In this document: positions 41,842 through 50,451 of the stretch, piece by piece
Position numbering within the stretch: position 1 is the first letter of the stretch
Layout of the letters: each line of letters opens with the position of its first letter
DNA from: Streptomyces sp. VRA16 Mangrove soil
GTDB taxonomy: Bacteria > Actinomycetota > Actinomycetes > Streptomycetales > Streptomycetaceae
Assembly (NCBI RefSeq): GCF_017377775.1
Contig: NZ_JAFVLN010000001.1
Location: 868,001 to 932,000 of the forward strand
Reading direction: 5' to 3'
DNA: 64,000 nt
The notes under the pieces: generated by a model
The model's database searches: none
Seen by the model: only the letters and a program-made list of their open reading frames with translations
Told to the model about the DNA's origin: nothing
Program-made: the position numbers and the translations under genes

Positions 41842-42273
41842 ATGTTGATGCGCACTGACCCCTTCCGTGAGCTGGACCGCCTGGCGCAGCAGCTGATGGC
41901 CCCGGGCGCCTGGTCCCGCCCGTCGATGATGTCGATGGACGCCTACCGCGAGGGCGACACGTACGTGGTGGCCTTCGACCTTCCGGGTGTGGTCGCGGAT
42001 GCGATTGACATCGACGTCGAGCGGAACATGCTCACCGTCAGGGCCGAGCGGCGGCCGGTGACGCAGGGCGACGACGTGCAGATGGAGCTGTCCGAGCGGC
42101 CGCTGGGTGAGTTCTCCCGCCAGGTCGTGCTCGCCGACACCCTCGACACCGAGCAGATCCAGGCCGACTACGACGCGGGCGTGCTCACCCTGCGCATCCC
42201 GATCGCCGAGCGTGCCAAGCCCCGCAAGGTTTCCGTCGGCGTTGGATCCGGTCCCAAAGAGATCTCCGGCTGA
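41842..42273 (+). CDS. hsp18: Small heat-shock protein, Hsp20/alpha-crystallin family
   Basis: 143 residues. The alpha-crystallin domain runs from about 33 (DAYREGDTYVVAFDLPGV) to 125, with the family C-terminal strand GVLTLRIPIAE. A short N-terminus (MLMRTDPFRELDRLAQQL) and the I-P-I motif allow oligomer assembly. It is a holdase for unfolded proteins in heat stress. GGAGG lies 10 bases upstream. Regulation by RheA is implied by the operator, but the local repressor gene is broken, so expression may be high unless another copy exists. Confidence 0.93.
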   Translation: MLMRTDPFRELDRLAQQLMAPGAWSRPSMMSMDAYREGDTYVVAFDLPGVVADAIDIDVERNMLTVRAERRPVTQGDDVQMELSERPLGEFSRQVVLADTLDTEQIQADYDAGVLTLRIPIAERAKPRKVSVGVGSGPKEISG

Positions 42274-42689
42274 CAACGGCGTGACAGGTGCGGAGGGCGG
42301 GCACCTGACTTCCTTCACCCGCCTTCCGCATCCCTGTGGGCAGTCCGGACCAGCAGGGGCGGCGAGCGCAGCACGGCGGAGGACGTCGAGCGTGCCTGCC
42401 GAAGTAGTTCGCCCCCCCGCCCTGCCGGACCTGCTGCCGAGCGTCGATTCGTAGCCCCCCAGCGGTTCATCCGCGCGGCCGCCACATGGATCGAAAGCGC
42501 CACCGAGCGGACCGCGGCCCAGGGCATCAGCGCCGTGCTGCCCAAGGTGCCGACCACGAGGAACTAGGCGGTCAGCTCCGGCACCGGCTCCTGTGGGGTC
42601 CGGCCTTCGCTTCGGCGGCCCCACCTCACTTGACCGCCCCGTACCCCAGTGCCCGTACACCGGCCAGAACAAGAAAGGCAACCACCCCA
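42274..42689. other. 416-bp intergenic region with a gene remnant
   Basis: At 42448-42567 a frame reads FVAPQRFIRAAATWIESATE to a TAG with LPKVPTTRN at the end. Codon use looks coding but there is no start or ribosome-binding site, so this is probably the tail of a lost gene of unknown family. The rest holds nothing I recognise, apart from GAAAGG near the end before the DUF2267 start. Confidence 0.45.
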
Positions 42690-43127
42690 GTGATCTCCGA
42701 CCGGCACGCACCGCACCAGCAGCCGTACGGGACGGCATACGAGCACATGCTGGAGAAGATCCGGTACGACGGCGCATATCCCACCCGCGAGAGGGCCGAC
42801 GAAGCCGCCCGCCTGGTCCTCGCCGGACTGGGGCGCCAGCTGACCGGCGAGGAACGCGTCGACCTCGCGGCGAGTCTGCCCCTGGAAGCCGCACGCGTGC
42901 TCACTGCGCAGATCCCCGCCCTCCAGCCGCTGACCGGCTGGGCCTTCGTCAAGGATCTTGCCACCCGGACCGGGGCCTCCCTGGCCACTACCCGCTGGGA
43001 CGCGGGATCGGTCTTCGCTGCCGTCGCCGCCTACGCCGGTCCCGACCTGATCACCCGCATCCTGCACCAACTCCCCACCGGTTACGCCCTGTTGTTCGGT
43101 CGCGCCGAACTCGCCCCTGCCGCGTAG
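42690..43127 (+). CDS. DUF2267-domain protein
   Basis: 145 residues from GTG 42690 (GAAAGG upstream). The sequence AYEHMLEKIRYDGAYPTRER, then GLGRQLTGEERVDLAASLP and GWAFVKDLATRTG is the DUF2267 pattern, an all-helical domain of unknown function. Genes of this family are common beside Hsp20 and other stress genes in actinobacteria, as here. A stress role is inference. Confidence 0.85.
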   Translation: MISDRHAPHQQPYGTAYEHMLEKIRYDGAYPTRERADEAARLVLAGLGRQLTGEERVDLAASLPLEAARVLTAQIPALQPLTGWAFVKDLATRTGASLATTRWDAGSVFAAVAAYAGPDLITRILHQLPTGYALLFGRAELAPAA

Positions 43128-43225
43128 CGGGTGGCGTGCCGGTTCCGTAACACCATGACGGCGGAAGCGGTGATCGAGGGCGTCCGGCACAGCGACGCGG
43201 TGACGTGGTCCTTGGACCTCTTGCT

Positions 43226-43876
43226 TCAGCAGGAGGACGTCCGGCCGTCCAGGCGCAAGGGAGCACCGGTGCGGGCCGTGATCTCCTCCCGGGTGACCTC
43301 CGGTGCCGTCTCGACCAGGGCGAGGCCGTCGTCGGTGACGTCCAGGACGCCGAGGTCGGTGACGATCCGGTGGACGCAGCGCTCGCCGGTGAGCGGGAGA
43401 GTGCACTCGTCGAGGATCTTCGGGCTGCCGTCCTTCGCGGTGTGGTCCATCAGCACGATGACGCGCCGGGCGCCGTGGACGAGGTCCATGGCGCCGCCCA
43501 TGCCCTTGACCATCTTGCCGGGGATCATCCAGTTGGCCAGGTCGCCCCGGGCGGAGACCTGCATCGCGCCGAGGACGGCGGTGTCGATGTGGCCGCCTCG
43601 GATCATGCCGAAGGAGAGCGAGGAGTCGAAGAAGCTCGCGCCGGGCAGCACGGTCACGGTCTCCTTGCCCGCGTTGATGAGGTCCGGGTCGACCTCGTGC
43701 TCGTACGGATAAGGGCCGGTGCCCAGGATGCCGTTCTCGGAGTGGAGGACGACGTGCACGCCGGGCGGGAGATGCCCGGGGATGAGGGTCGGCAGGCCGA
43801 TACCGAGGTTGACGTAGGAGCCGTGGTCAAGTTCGGCGGCGGCGCGGGCGGCCATCTGGTCGCGGGTCCAGGGCAT
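43226..43876 (-). CDS. 3-oxoacid CoA-transferase subunit B
   Basis: 216 residues. The subunit B pattern [14 protein letters not shown] and the catalytic Glu in HSENGILG are present, with [20 protein letters not shown] following. With subunit A it moves CoA from succinyl-CoA to a 3-oxoacid, the usual end step of ring-cleavage pathways. It is the last gene of the minus-strand operon; its ATG overlaps the subunit A stop by one base (TGATG). Confidence 0.92.
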   Translation of the reverse strand: MPWTRDQMAARAAAELDHGSYVNLGIGLPTLIPGHLPPGVHVVLHSENGILGTGPYPYEHEVDPDLINAGKETVTVLPGASFFDSSLSFGMIRGGHIDTAVLGAMQVSARGDLANWMIPGKMVKGMGGAMDLVHGARRVIVLMDHTAKDGSPKILDECTLPLTGERCVHRIVTDLGVLDVTDDGLALVETAPEVTREEITARTGAPLRLDGRTSSC

Positions 43877-44631
43877 CAGGAACGTACCGTCCTCTTCTCG
43901 ATGTGCTTGTCCGCGGCCTCATCCGCGCCGAGGGCCACGACCCGCTGGACGTAGATGCCGGGCAGGTGGATCGTGTCCGGGGCCAGTTCGCCCGGCTCGA
44001 CCAGCTCCTCGACCTCGGCGATCGTCACCTTGCCGGCCATGGCGGCCAGCGGGTTGAAGTTGGCGGCGGCGCGCCGGAAGACGAGGTTGCCGTGGCGGTC
44101 ACCGCGCCAGGCGCGGACGAGGGCGTAGTCGGTGGTGATGCCGTGCTCCAGGACGTGCGGGCGGCCGTGGAACTCGCGCGTCTCCTTCGGCGGGGAGGCC
44201 ACGGCGACCGTGCCGTCGGGGGCGTAGCGCCAGGGCAGACCGCCGCGCGCGACCTGGGTGCCCACGCCGGCCGGCGTGTAGAAGGCGGGAATGCCACAGC
44301 CGCCCGCGCGCAGCCGTTCGGCGAGCGTGCCCTGTGGGGTGAGTTCGACCTCCAGTTCACCGGCGAGGTACTGGCGGGCGAACTCCTTGTTCTCGCCCAC
44401 GTAGGAGCCGGTGACGCGGGCGATCCGTCCCGCGGACAGCAGTACGCCGAGACCGTGGTCGTCGACGCCGCAGTTGTTGGAGACGACCTTCAGGTCGGTC
44501 GCCCCCTGGGTGTGGAGGGCGTCGATGAGGACGGCGGGGATGCCGGAGAGACCGAAGCCGCCGACGGCCAGGGAGGCCCCGTCGGGGATGTCGGCGACCG
44601 CCTCGGCGGCACCGGCGATGACTTTGTCCAC
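43876..44631 (-). CDS. 3-oxoacid CoA-transferase subunit A
   Basis: 251 residues. The N-terminal CoA loop [16 protein letters not shown] and [15 protein letters not shown], plus [20 protein letters not shown], define subunit A. It starts at GTG 44631 (AAAGGA about 12 bases upstream). It works as a heterotetramer with the overlapping subunit B. The partner acid could be 3-oxoadipate or acetoacetate; the upstream pathway is not known. Confidence 0.92.
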   Translation of the reverse strand: MDKVIAGAAEAVADIPDGASLAVGGFGLSGIPAVLIDALHTQGATDLKVVSNNCGVDDHGLGVLLSAGRIARVTGSYVGENKEFARQYLAGELEVELTPQGTLAERLRAGGCGIPAFYTPAGVGTQVARGGLPWRYAPDGTVAVASPPKETREFHGRPHVLEHGITTDYALVRAWRGDRHGNLVFRRAAANFNPLAAMAGKVTIAEVEELVEPGELAPDTIHLPGIYVQRVVALGADEAADKHIEKRTVRS

Positions 44632-44648
44632 GGTGGTGCGAGATCCTT

Positions 44649-45437
44649 TCAGGGGAGCGGGTGGGGCGGGCCGGGCAGGACCGTCGACCAGCCGCCGTCG
44701 ACGACGAGGTTGTGGCCGGTGATGTACGCGGCGTCGTCGGAGGCGAGGAAGAGGGCGGCCGGGACGACGTCGTCGGGCGAGCCGATCCGGCCGAGCGGGA
44801 TGTGGTCGGCGGCGGCGCGCAGGGGGTGGTCCTCGGCGAGGAGGTCGCCGCGGGATCCTTCGGTGTCGATCATGCCGGGGCTGACACAGTTGGCACGGAT
44901 GCCGAACGGGGCGCCCTCGGCGGCCAGCTGGCGGGTGAGCGCGATGACGGCGCCCTTGGACGCGGAGTGGGCGGTCCGGCGGTTGCTCAGCGAGCCGGTC
45001 AGGCCCGCGGTCGAGCCGACGGTCACGATGGTGCCGCGGCTGCGCTTGAGGTGCGGCCAGGCGAGATGGGCTGCGAGCCACACCGAGTCCAGTTCGGCGC
45101 GCAGCGTGAACGCGAAGTCCGCGTAGGGCTGGGTGTCAACGGCGCCGAAGCGGACGGCTCCCGCGTTGGCGTAGAGGATGTCGACCCCGCCGAAGGCGGC
45201 CACGGCTTCCTCGACCCAGGCCCGCACGGAGCTCTCGTCCGTCGCGTCGAGGGGGGCCGGAGTGAGGGCGACGCCGCCCGCACGACCGATCAACCGCTGT
45301 GTCTCCAGGGCCTGTTCGTGCAGCAGGTCGCCACCGACGACCAGCGCGCCTTCGGCCGCGAACCGCAGCGCCGCCGCTCGGCCCTGGCCGCGGGCCGTCC
45401 CGGAGATGAGAGCGACCTTGCCCTCCAGACGCTTCAT
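44649..45437 (-). CDS. Short-chain dehydrogenase/reductase (first of pair)
   Basis: 262 residues. SDR cofactor loop SGTARGQGRAAA, NAGAV, catalytic Ser in VGSTAG and the Lys of S-x-SK in HSASKGA; the position of the usual Tyr reads RTAHSASK with His, an altered Y-x3-K motif. The C-terminus has YITGHNLVVDGG. The Asp after beta-2 (VGGDLLHE) points to NAD(H). It overlaps the next SDR start (ATGA). If the Tyr is truly missing, activity may be low. Confidence 0.9.
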   Translation of the reverse strand: MKRLEGKVALISGTARGQGRAAALRFAAEGALVVGGDLLHEQALETQRLIGRAGGVALTPAPLDATDESSVRAWVEEAVAAFGGVDILYANAGAVRFGAVDTQPYADFAFTLRAELDSVWLAAHLAWPHLKRSRGTIVTVGSTAGLTGSLSNRRTAHSASKGAVIALTRQLAAEGAPFGIRANCVSPGMIDTEGSRGDLLAEDHPLRAAADHIPLGRIGSPDDVVPAALFLASDDAAYITGHNLVVDGGWSTVLPGPPHPLP

Positions 45438-46204
45438 GACCGCACTCCCGGCCGTATCGCTCCCGCTTGCAGGGCGTCGGAGATCGACTTGGCGCCGCCG
45501 TGGGCGGTGAAGCCGCCGTCGACCGGGATCTCGGCGCCCGTGATGAAGGAAGCGCCGTCCGACAGCAGGAACGTGACCAGCGGGGTGATCTCGTCGACCG
45601 TGCCGGTGCGGCCGAGCGGTGTCTCGCGGATGTTGGACTCCCTGAAGGCGGGGGCGGCCGAGGCCGTCATCTCGGTCTCGATGAAGCCGGGATGGATGGT
45701 GTTGACGCGGATGCCGCGCGGCCCGAGTTCGAGCGCCGCCGTCTTCGACAGGCCGCGCAGCGCCCACTTGCTGGCCGTGTACGCGACCGGGTAGTGCGCG
45801 GTGAGCGCGGCCGACGAGCCGACGTTGACGATCGAGGCGCCGGGCGGCATCAGCGGGGTGAGGTGCTGGATGCCGAGCAGCGGGCCCGTGACGTTGACGG
45901 CGTGGACGCGCGCGAAGTCGTCGGCGCGCACCTCGTCGAGGCGGGCGCGCCAGGTGATGCCCGCGTTGTTGACCAGACCGTGGATCTGCCCGTACGAATC
46001 CCGCAGTTCGGCGGCGAGCCCGGCCCACTGTGCCTCGTCGGTGACGTCGAGCGGACGGATGCCGGGCCCCTCGGTGACATCGGTGGCGATGACGCGGGCG
46101 CCCTCCCTGGTGAGGGCCGTTGCTTCAGCGGCGCCCTGGCCGCGGGCCGCGCCGGTGACGACCACGACCTTGCCGAGGAGCCGCTTGGGGTACAGGTCGC
46201 TCAC
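45434..46204 (-). CDS. Short-chain dehydrogenase/reductase (second of pair)
   Basis: 256 residues from GTG 46204, overlapping the upstream FAH stop. Cofactor loop TGAARGQGAAEA, Asp in IATDVTEG (NAD preference), NNAG, Ser in VGSSAAL and complete YTASK. It ends in FITGAEIPVDGGFTAHGG, as in 3-alpha-hydroxysteroid or cis-diol type SDRs. It probably oxidises an alcohol intermediate of the pathway. Confidence 0.92.
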   Translation of the reverse strand: MSDLYPKRLLGKVVVVTGAARGQGAAEATALTREGARVIATDVTEGPGIRPLDVTDEAQWAGLAAELRDSYGQIHGLVNNAGITWRARLDEVRADDFARVHAVNVTGPLLGIQHLTPLMPPGASIVNVGSSAALTAHYPVAYTASKWALRGLSKTAALELGPRGIRVNTIHPGFIETEMTASAAPAFRESNIRETPLGRTGTVDEITPLVTFLLSDGASFITGAEIPVDGGFTAHGGAKSISDALQAGAIRPGVRS

Positions 46205-47172
46205 GGCCGCTCCCGGGAACGACGACGGCCGCTGGGCAGGGAGACCGGGGTGGCGCCGCGAGTGATGGTGTTGGTGAGCGTGCCGATGCCCTCCACCGTG
46301 AGGGTGACCGTGTCGCCGGGCTTCAGCGGCGGCGGGGTCTGTTCGCCGCGCAGGCCCCACAGCTCGGCGAGACAGCCGCCGTTGCCGCAGGTGCCGGAGC
46401 CGAGGATGTCGCCGGGCACGACACGGGTGCCGCGCGAGGCGTAGGAGACCATCTCCTCGAAGGTCCAACTCATGTTGGACAGAAGGTCTTTGCCGACGAC
46501 GTGGCCGTTGATCTCGGCGGTCAGGGCCAGACGCAGGAAGCCGTCGGCGTCGCGGTACGGGTCGAGTTCGTCGGCGGTGACCAGGTACGGGCCGAGCGTG
46601 GTGGCGGTGTCCTTGCCCTTGCAGGGGCCGAGGCCGACCCTCATCTCGGCGGACTGGAGGTCGCGGGCCGACCAGTCGTTGAAGACCGTGTAGCCGACGA
46701 TGTGGTCGCGGGCCTGCTCGGGGGTGAGGTCGTGGCCCTCGCGGCCGATGACGGCGGCGACTTCGAGCTCGTAGTCGAGAACGGCGGAGCCCGGCGGCAT
46801 CGGGATGGCGTCGCCGTCGCCGTAGACCGCGTGCGGGTTGGTGAAGTAGAAGGTAGGAGCCGCGTACCACTGCTCGGGTACGCCGCTGACGCCGTCGACG
46901 GAGCGGCGCACGCCCTCCACGTGTTCCTCGAAGGTGACGAAGTCCCGCACGGAGGACGGCTGGAGCGGCGGCTGCAGCCGTACCTCGGAGACGTGCGGAC
47001 CGGCCGGTGCGTCGAGAGCGGCGACGCCCGCGTCGAGGAGGGCGGGCAGTCCGCCGCCGGAGCGCACCAACTCGGTGAGGGACGTGGTGCCGGGCAGCGG
47101 GTGGAGCGTGCCGTCCTGTTTGATGACGGCGACACGGGTGCGGTGCTGGTGTTCGTAGGTGGCGAAGCGCAT
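46201..47172 (-). CDS. Fumarylacetoacetate-hydrolase-family protein
   Basis: 323 residues. The FAH core is visible: DYELEVAAVIGREGHDL (metal Glu pair), GYTVFNDWSARDLQ, GPYLVTADEL and GSGTCGNGGCLAELWG. The short N-terminal domain (MRFATYEHQHRTRVAVI) is normal for the family. It hydrolyses a C-C bond in acylpyruvate or fumarylpyruvate-like products of ring cleavage. A second FAH gene (51407-52408) heads the same operon. Confidence 0.9.
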   Translation of the reverse strand: MRFATYEHQHRTRVAVIKQDGTLHPLPGTTSLTELVRSGGGLPALLDAGVAALDAPAGPHVSEVRLQPPLQPSSVRDFVTFEEHVEGVRRSVDGVSGVPEQWYAAPTFYFTNPHAVYGDGDAIPMPPGSAVLDYELEVAAVIGREGHDLTPEQARDHIVGYTVFNDWSARDLQSAEMRVGLGPCKGKDTATTLGPYLVTADELDPYRDADGFLRLALTAEINGHVVGKDLLSNMSWTFEEMVSYASRGTRVVPGDILGSGTCGNGGCLAELWGLRGEQTPPPLKPGDTVTLTVEGIGTLTNTITRGATPVSLPSGRRRSRERP

Positions 47173-47275
47173 ACGGGGTACTCCTGGCGCAGGCAGGGAC
47201 CGGGGGCGCGGCCGGCGGAGTCAGGGCATGGACAGGGCCGCCGCGCCCCCGGAACTCGGGGCGGAGCCGGTCGGA

Positions 47276-48214
47276 TCAGACCGGCGGGGCGACGAACACG
47301 CCGCGGTCGGGGTCGTTGAACGACTCCTTGGCGATCAGCTCGTTCATCGGGTTGGCGGTGCCCCACTGGTCGGTGACCTCGGGCTGCGAGAAGTCGTACA
47401 CGTGCGGGTGCCAGGTGTCCTCGTCCAGACACTCCAGCTCGGTCGTGTACTCAATGGTGTTGCCGTGCGGGTCGAGGAAGTACGTGAACGTGTTGTCGCC
47501 CGCCATGTGCCGGCCCGGCCCCCAGATCTTCTTGAACCCGGCCCGCATCACGCGGCCGGAGCCGCGCATGTACTCGTCGATGCCGCGCATCTCGAACGAG
47601 ACGTGGTGCAGCGCCGTGTGCGGGCCCTGCGCGATCGCCATCGAGTGGTGCTGGTTGGAGATCCGCATGAAGTGCATGACCTCGCCCATGTGCGGGGAGC
47701 TCAGCGTGTCGGAGAGGGCGAAGCCGAGGTGGCGCTCGTACCACTCCCGAGTCCGGTTCAGGTCGGGGGAGTTGAGGACGACGTGGGAGAGCTTGACCGG
47801 GATGGCCTCCTTCTCCTCGATCTTGCGGTGCTGCCGTACCTCGACGTCGGCGGAGACCTCGATGGCGCGCCCGTCGACGTCGAAGAAGCGGAAGCCGTAG
47901 CCGCCTCCCGGGGTGTCGGCCTTCCCCGGCTGCGAGATCAACTGCACGCCACCGGACAGGAGTTGCTCGGCGAGCGTGTCGACATCGGCGGGGGACGCGG
48001 CCCCGTAGGAGACGAGGTCGAGGCGCTTCTCGTCGGCCTTGCGCAGCCGAACGACGTAGTTCTCCGGGCTGCCCTCGGCGGCCAGGAAGGAGATGCCGGA
48101 GTCCTCGGCGACCTTGGTCAGGCCCCAGACGCCGGAGTAGAAGTCGAGCTGCTTGTCGTAGTCCGGCACGGCGAGGTCGACGTGCCGCAGGTGGGTGAGC
48201 AGGCGTCCGCTCAT
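47276..48214 (-). CDS. Extradiol (VOC-family) ring-cleavage dioxygenase
   Basis: 312 residues, two vicinal-oxygen-chelate modules. Module 1 starts LRHVDLAVPDYD; module 2 starts LSHVVLNSPDLN and carries the Fe(II) set: first His in LSHVV, second in ALHHVSFEM and Glu in GNTIEYTTE. This is the catechol 2,3-dioxygenase layout. It is the ring-opening step of the operon. The exact substrate (a substituted catechol or hydroxylated aromatic acid) is not known. Confidence 0.9.
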   Translation of the reverse strand: MSGRLLTHLRHVDLAVPDYDKQLDFYSGVWGLTKVAEDSGISFLAAEGSPENYVVRLRKADEKRLDLVSYGAASPADVDTLAEQLLSGGVQLISQPGKADTPGGGYGFRFFDVDGRAIEVSADVEVRQHRKIEEKEAIPVKLSHVVLNSPDLNRTREWYERHLGFALSDTLSSPHMGEVMHFMRISNQHHSMAIAQGPHTALHHVSFEMRGIDEYMRGSGRVMRAGFKKIWGPGRHMAGDNTFTYFLDPHGNTIEYTTELECLDEDTWHPHVYDFSQPEVTDQWGTANPMNELIAKESFNDPDRGVFVAPPV

Positions 48215-48219
48215 GGGGA

Positions 48220-49230
48220 TCAGTCCTTCCGAAGACGGAGGAGGGAGGCGGCGGTGCCGCCCCGGGCGGCGTGGAAGTCGGCGTCAGGCAGGCGGGCGGC
48301 GCGCAGCGCGGCCACCGGGTCCTCGGTGCCCATGTCGAAGGGGAAGTCGGAGCCGAGCAGCACCCGGTCCGCACCGGCCACACGCACCAACTCCCGCAGC
48401 ACGTGCGGGTCGTGGACCAGCGAGTCGAAGTAGAGCCGCTTGAGATAGCTGCTCGGCAGGTGGGCGCAGCCGGACCCCGCGTCGGACCGGGCGGACCAGG
48501 CGTGGTCGGCGCGGCCGATGTAGGTGGGCAGATAGCCACCGCCGTGCGCGGCGATGATCCGCAGGCCCGGGAAGCGGTCCAGGACACCGGAGAAGATCAG
48601 GTGCGAGAGCGCGACGGCGTTCTCGGTGGGCTGGCCGACCGAGTTGGACAGGTACCACCGGTCGAGCCGCTCGTCGAGCGTGCAGCCGAAGGGGTGCAGG
48701 AAGACGATCGCGCCCGTCTCCTCGGCTCTCGCCCAGAACGGGTCGTAGGCCAGGTCGGACAGTTCGCGCCCGGGGGCGTGGCTGGAGATCTCGACGCCGG
48801 CCAGGCCCTGGTCGAGGGCGTGGTCGAGCGCCCGTACCGCCTGCGCGGGGTGTTGCAGGGGTACGAGGCCGAGGCCGCGCAGCCGGTCCGGCGCGGCCGC
48901 ACAGTGCGCGGCGGTCGCCTCGTTCGCGAGCCGGTACACCTTCTCGGCCGTCTCCTCGTCCGCCCAGTAGTGGTAGTGCGAGGGGGACGGGCTGACCAGC
49001 TGGATGTCCACGCCCTGGCCGTCCATCGCGGCGAGACGGACGGCCGGATCGGTGAGGCGGCGGATGCGTTCGCCGACCATCGGGCCGTTCACCTTCAGCG
49101 CGTCCGGTCCGTTGCGGCGGGCGTCCAGGGCCTTCGCCTCGGCGCGGCCCGGAAGGCCCTCGACCAGCGCCTCGATCTGCGGCAGCAGGACGTGGGCGTG
49201 CACGTCGACGGTGGGCGGGGTCGTCGTCAC
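48220..49230 (-). CDS. Amidohydrolase-2 family protein, ACMSD-like decarboxylase
   Basis: 336 residues from GTG 49230, overlapping the monooxygenase stop (GTGA). Zinc ligands: VDVHAHVLLP (HxH), FLHPFG, IAAHGGGYLP and GSDFPFD. This set marks the aminocarboxymuconate-semialdehyde decarboxylase/gamma-resorcylate decarboxylase branch, which removes CO2 without oxidation. It could decarboxylate an aromatic acid before ring cleavage or a muconate semialdehyde after it. Confidence 0.9.
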   Translation of the reverse strand: MTTTPPTVDVHAHVLLPQIEALVEGLPGRAEAKALDARRNGPDALKVNGPMVGERIRRLTDPAVRLAAMDGQGVDIQLVSPSPSHYHYWADEETAEKVYRLANEATAAHCAAAPDRLRGLGLVPLQHPAQAVRALDHALDQGLAGVEISSHAPGRELSDLAYDPFWARAEETGAIVFLHPFGCTLDERLDRWYLSNSVGQPTENAVALSHLIFSGVLDRFPGLRIIAAHGGGYLPTYIGRADHAWSARSDAGSGCAHLPSSYLKRLYFDSLVHDPHVLRELVRVAGADRVLLGSDFPFDMGTEDPVAALRAARLPDADFHAARGGTAASLLRLRKD

Positions 49231-50357
49231 GGCAGCTCCCGGAGCATGGTCATGGTGCGGCCCATCAGGCCGGGCACGTCCGCGTCGCGGACTCCGTCGA
49301 GCTGCCACTGGCCGATCTGGACGGAGGCTTCGACGACGGGACGTACGCGGGCGATCCGCCGCTCGTAGTAGGCCTGGAGGAGCGCGTCGTCCCAGGTGTC
49401 GGTGGCGGTGAGCAGCTGGGTGAGCACCCAGGCGTCCTCCATCGACAGGGCCGCGCCCTGGGCGAGGGTGGGCGGGCAGCAGTGCGCGGCGTCACCGACG
49501 AGGACGACGCGGCCGCGGTGCCAGGAACCCTCGACCAGCATCCGGTCGAACCAGGTGTAGTTGACCTTCGCCGGGTCGGTGATGTGTGCGGTGATCTCGG
49601 GCCAGTGGCCGCCGTAGTGCTGGGCCAGGGCGCGCATCTCGTCGGCGTACGAGTCGGTCGGGATGGAGGCGCGGTCGCGGTTCGCCTCCACGACGTACGC
49701 GTAGATCGTGTCCTCGCTGGTGGGGCAGTAGCCGGCGATGTAGGCGGGGCCGCCGTAGGCGAGATCGGTCCGGGTCAGCCCGGCCGGGCGGGGTGCCGCG
49801 ATGCGCCAGATGGCCATGCCGGTGGGCTCGGGCCGGTCCGTGATGCCGATGGCCGCGCGGGTCGTGGAGCCGAGGCCATCGGCGGCGATCACCAGGTCGT
49901 AGCGGCCCTCGGTGCCGTCGGTGAAGCGGACCGTGACGCCGCTGCCGTCCTGGTCGATAGAGGTGGCGCGCACGCCGAGGCGGATGCCGGCGCCGCTCGC
50001 GCGGACCGCGTCGCTGAGGATGCGCTGGAGGCGCGGGCGCTGCATGCCGACGGTGGCAGGCAGGTCGTCGCCGCCGGTCCGCTGGTCTTCCGCGACGTGC
50101 AGGACGGTGCCGTCGGGCGTGGTGATGCCGACCGCGTCGAAGCCGTACCCGGACTTCGCCACCTGGTCCCACACGCCGAGTTCACGCAACACGCGCAGGG
50201 CGTTGCCCTGGAGGGTGATGCCGGAGCCCGCGGTGGCGTTCCAGTCGTCCTTCGCCTCGATCAGGTCGACATTGATCCCGGCGCGGCGCAGCAGGATCGT
50301 GGCGGCGTTGCCGGCCGCGCCGCCGCCTATGACGAGGACCGTGCGGGGTGTGTTCAT
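49227..50357 (-). CDS. FAD-dependent aromatic-ring monooxygenase
   Basis: 376 residues of the PHBH class. The FAD motif is VIGGGAAGNAATILL, the DG motif is YDLVIAADGLGSTTR, and the GD motif is GRVVLVGDAAHCCPP. The class hydroxylates phenolic or aromatic acids with NAD(P)H and O2. It stands upstream of the decarboxylase and dioxygenase genes. Its ribosome-binding site AAGGGAG is inside the palindrome AAGGGA-GT-TCCCTT just before the ATG. Confidence 0.92.
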   Translation of the reverse strand: MNTPRTVLVIGGGAAGNAATILLRRAGINVDLIEAKDDWNATAGSGITLQGNALRVLRELGVWDQVAKSGYGFDAVGITTPDGTVLHVAEDQRTGGDDLPATVGMQRPRLQRILSDAVRASGAGIRLGVRATSIDQDGSGVTVRFTDGTEGRYDLVIAADGLGSTTRAAIGITDRPEPTGMAIWRIAAPRPAGLTRTDLAYGGPAYIAGYCPTSEDTIYAYVVEANRDRASIPTDSYADEMRALAQHYGGHWPEITAHITDPAKVNYTWFDRMLVEGSWHRGRVVLVGDAAHCCPPTLAQGAALSMEDAWVLTQLLTATDTWDDALLQAYYERRIARVRPVVEASVQIGQWQLDGVRDADVPGLMGRTMTMLRELP

Positions 50358-50379
50358 AAAGGGAACTCCCTTGTTCCGC

Positions 50380-50451
50380 TGGATGGGTGAGGAGTACTGG
50401 ATGGGTGAGGAGTACTGGGTTGGTGAGGAGTACTGAGTGGTTGAGGACTAT
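50380..50451. repeat. 18-bp tandem repeats between cyclase and monooxygenase genes
   Basis: Three good copies (50380-50397, 50398-50415, 50416-50433) of a unit ending GGTGAGGAGTAC, and a degenerate fourth to 50451 that covers the stop of the cyclase gene. On the transcribed strand they read GTACTCCTCACC repeats in the 90-bp gap before the monooxygenase start. Confidence 0.9.

Noticed and set aside
43131..43225. Short frame MTAEAVIEGVRHSD before the CoA-transferase
   Set aside because: Too short, no ribosome-binding site, and it continues antisense into subunit B.
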